This document shows, in pieces, positions 6,110 to 6,666 of a stretch of 6,666 nucleotides of DNA (position 1 is the stretch's first letter; every line of letters begins with the position of its first letter). A program made the position numbers and the translations under genes. Source of the stretch: an uncultured Microcoleaceae cyanobacterium (lineage in GTDB: Bacteria; Cyanobacteriota; Cyanobacteriia; Cyanobacteriales; Microcoleaceae). Under the pieces are notes generated by a model. That model worked only from the letters and a program-made list of their open reading frames with translations, was not told the DNA's origin and searched no databases. The stretch is from the NCBI GenBank assembly GCA_938083405.1, contig CALKCV010000392.1, positions 1 to 6,666 of the forward strand. The letters run 5' to 3'.

Positions 6110-6666
6110 TTAAATCCCAAGTCCTAGATCGTCGTCATCATCCAGGGAATTATCTTTAGGCAAATCCAGAGCCAAATCGTCGAATCCATCCTCTCCCAGG
6201 TCATCGAGGTCTAAATCTCCAAGCTCTCCGTCTCCTTCGAGACCGTCCAAATCCATGTCGCCTAAGTCATCTGAGGATAAATCTCCCAATCCATCGTCTT
6301 CACCCTCATCCCCTAAATCCAAATCGCCCAATCCATCGGAGGTATCTTCCCCAAAAGGATCTGGTATGTCATCCGGGACGAAATCAGAAGAGCTTTTCCC
6401 TTTCTTATCGGTACTGGGTTCTTCCATATCCCCGAGAGCCAGATCGTCGAATCCTTCCGAATCCAATCCCAAATCTAGATCGTCTTCGGCTAAATCTTCC
6501 GAATCCAATCCCAAATCTAGATCGTCTTCGGCTAAATCTTCCGAATCCAATCCCAAATCTAGATCGTCTTCGGCTTCCGAATCCAATCCCAAATCTAGAT
6601 CGTCTTCGGCTTCCGAATCCAATCCCAAATCCAGATCGTCTTCGGCTTCTGGTTCTAATCCCAAAT
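6110..6666 (-). CDS. Acidic Asp/Leu/Gly-rich repeat protein, C-terminal part only
   Basis: The frame is open to the right window edge and ends at TAA 6110-6112, giving the last 185 or so residues; the true start lies outside, and the in-frame TTG at 6662-6664 is merely part of a repeat. The visible part is almost entirely D, E, L, G and S. First come near-identical units of 12 residues (LGLDSEAEDDLD) and 14 residues (LGLDSEDLAEDDLD). A short less biased linker follows, containing KKGKSSSDFVPDDIPDPFGE. Looser GDLDLDDLGEDG-type repeats run to the end at DDDDDLGLGI. This predicts a very low isoelectric point and an intrinsically disordered tail; no membrane segment is seen. I do not recognise the protein. 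It lies upstream of chlN on the same strand, where several cyanobacteria have an unknown gene (DUF5331 type) between chlL and chlN. It might be the tail of such a protein, but that is inference. Confidence 0.8.
   Translation of the reverse strand, partial: LGLEPEAEDDLDLGLDSEAEDDLDLGLDSEAEDDLDLGLDSEDLAEDDLDLGLDSEDLAEDDLDLGLDSEGFDDLALGDMEEPSTDKKGKSSSDFVPDDIPDPFGEDTSDGLGDLDLGDEGEDDGLGDLSSDDLGDMDLDGLEGDGELGDLDLDDLGEDGFDDLALDLPKDNSLDDDDDLGLGI
6455..6666. repeat. In-frame tandem repeat array, 42-bp and 36-bp units
   Basis: Two 42-bp units (6455-6496, 6497-6538) are identical. Three 36-bp units follow (6539-6574, 6575-6610, 6611-6646), the last with one visible base change. A diverged unit runs off the edge at 6666. 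The 42-bp unit equals the 36-bp unit plus TAAATC, so the two differ by an in-frame six-base indel. All units encode the acidic protein. Confidence 0.93.

Noticed and set aside
5938..6159. Plus-strand open frame of 73 codons in the chlN upstream spacer
   Set aside because: It has no ribosome-binding site, no recognisable protein features, and overlaps the end of the acidic-protein gene antisense.
6455..6666. Regular repeats read as a possible CRISPR array
   Set aside because: Units are directly adjacent with no unique spacers, and they are in frame within a coding sequence.

Overview
The window reads as chromosomal DNA of a cyanobacterium, probably a filamentous one. The best-supported marker is a complete chlN gene for light-independent protochlorophyllide reductase, with cyanobacterial-type length and internal insert. 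Other cyanobacterial signs are a DUF760 protein, a DUF4926-type small gene, an AATTATT heptamer repeat, and six copies of the HIP1 octamer GCGATCGC in 6.7 kb (starting at 816, 1543, 1578, 3150, 3753 and 5565), far above chance. Every gene I can support lies on the minus strand, so the biological reading order runs from high to low coordinates.

Layout from the right edge, in transcription order. At 6110-6666 is the 3' part of a gene for an extremely acidic Asp/Leu/Gly/Glu-rich protein, with a near-perfect array of 42-bp and 36-bp repeats at the window edge. A 248-bp spacer with an 11-bp inverted repeat leads into chlN (4458-5861). chlN is followed by a canonical hairpin plus T-run terminator (4311-4344), interleaved with a second palindromic element (4366-4433). 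Next comes an overlapping pair of small genes. The first is an unidentified 84-residue protein (4014-4268). The second is a DUF4926-type gene whose frame is broken by one in-frame TAA (3749-4030), although the family-like C-terminus reads on intact past the stop. A 14-bp hairpin (3704-3735) separates this pair from a complete C5-cytosine DNA methyltransferase (2525-3664) with no endonuclease beside it. A DUF760 gene (2027-2356) follows. Then there is a 395-bp intergenic stretch with the heptamer repeat, and finally the first 543 codons of a GH31 alpha-glucosidase (1-1631, running off the left edge).

The genes do not form one obvious operon. They look like independent units (chlorophyll synthesis in the dark, glucan breakdown, DNA methylation, small unknowns) separated by hairpins. 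I see no convincing new multi-gene system. The items most worth a second look are the nonsense-interrupted DUF4926 gene, the repetitive acidic protein upstream of chlN, the solitary methyltransferase, and a perfect 18-bp inverted repeat inside the start of the GH31 coding region.
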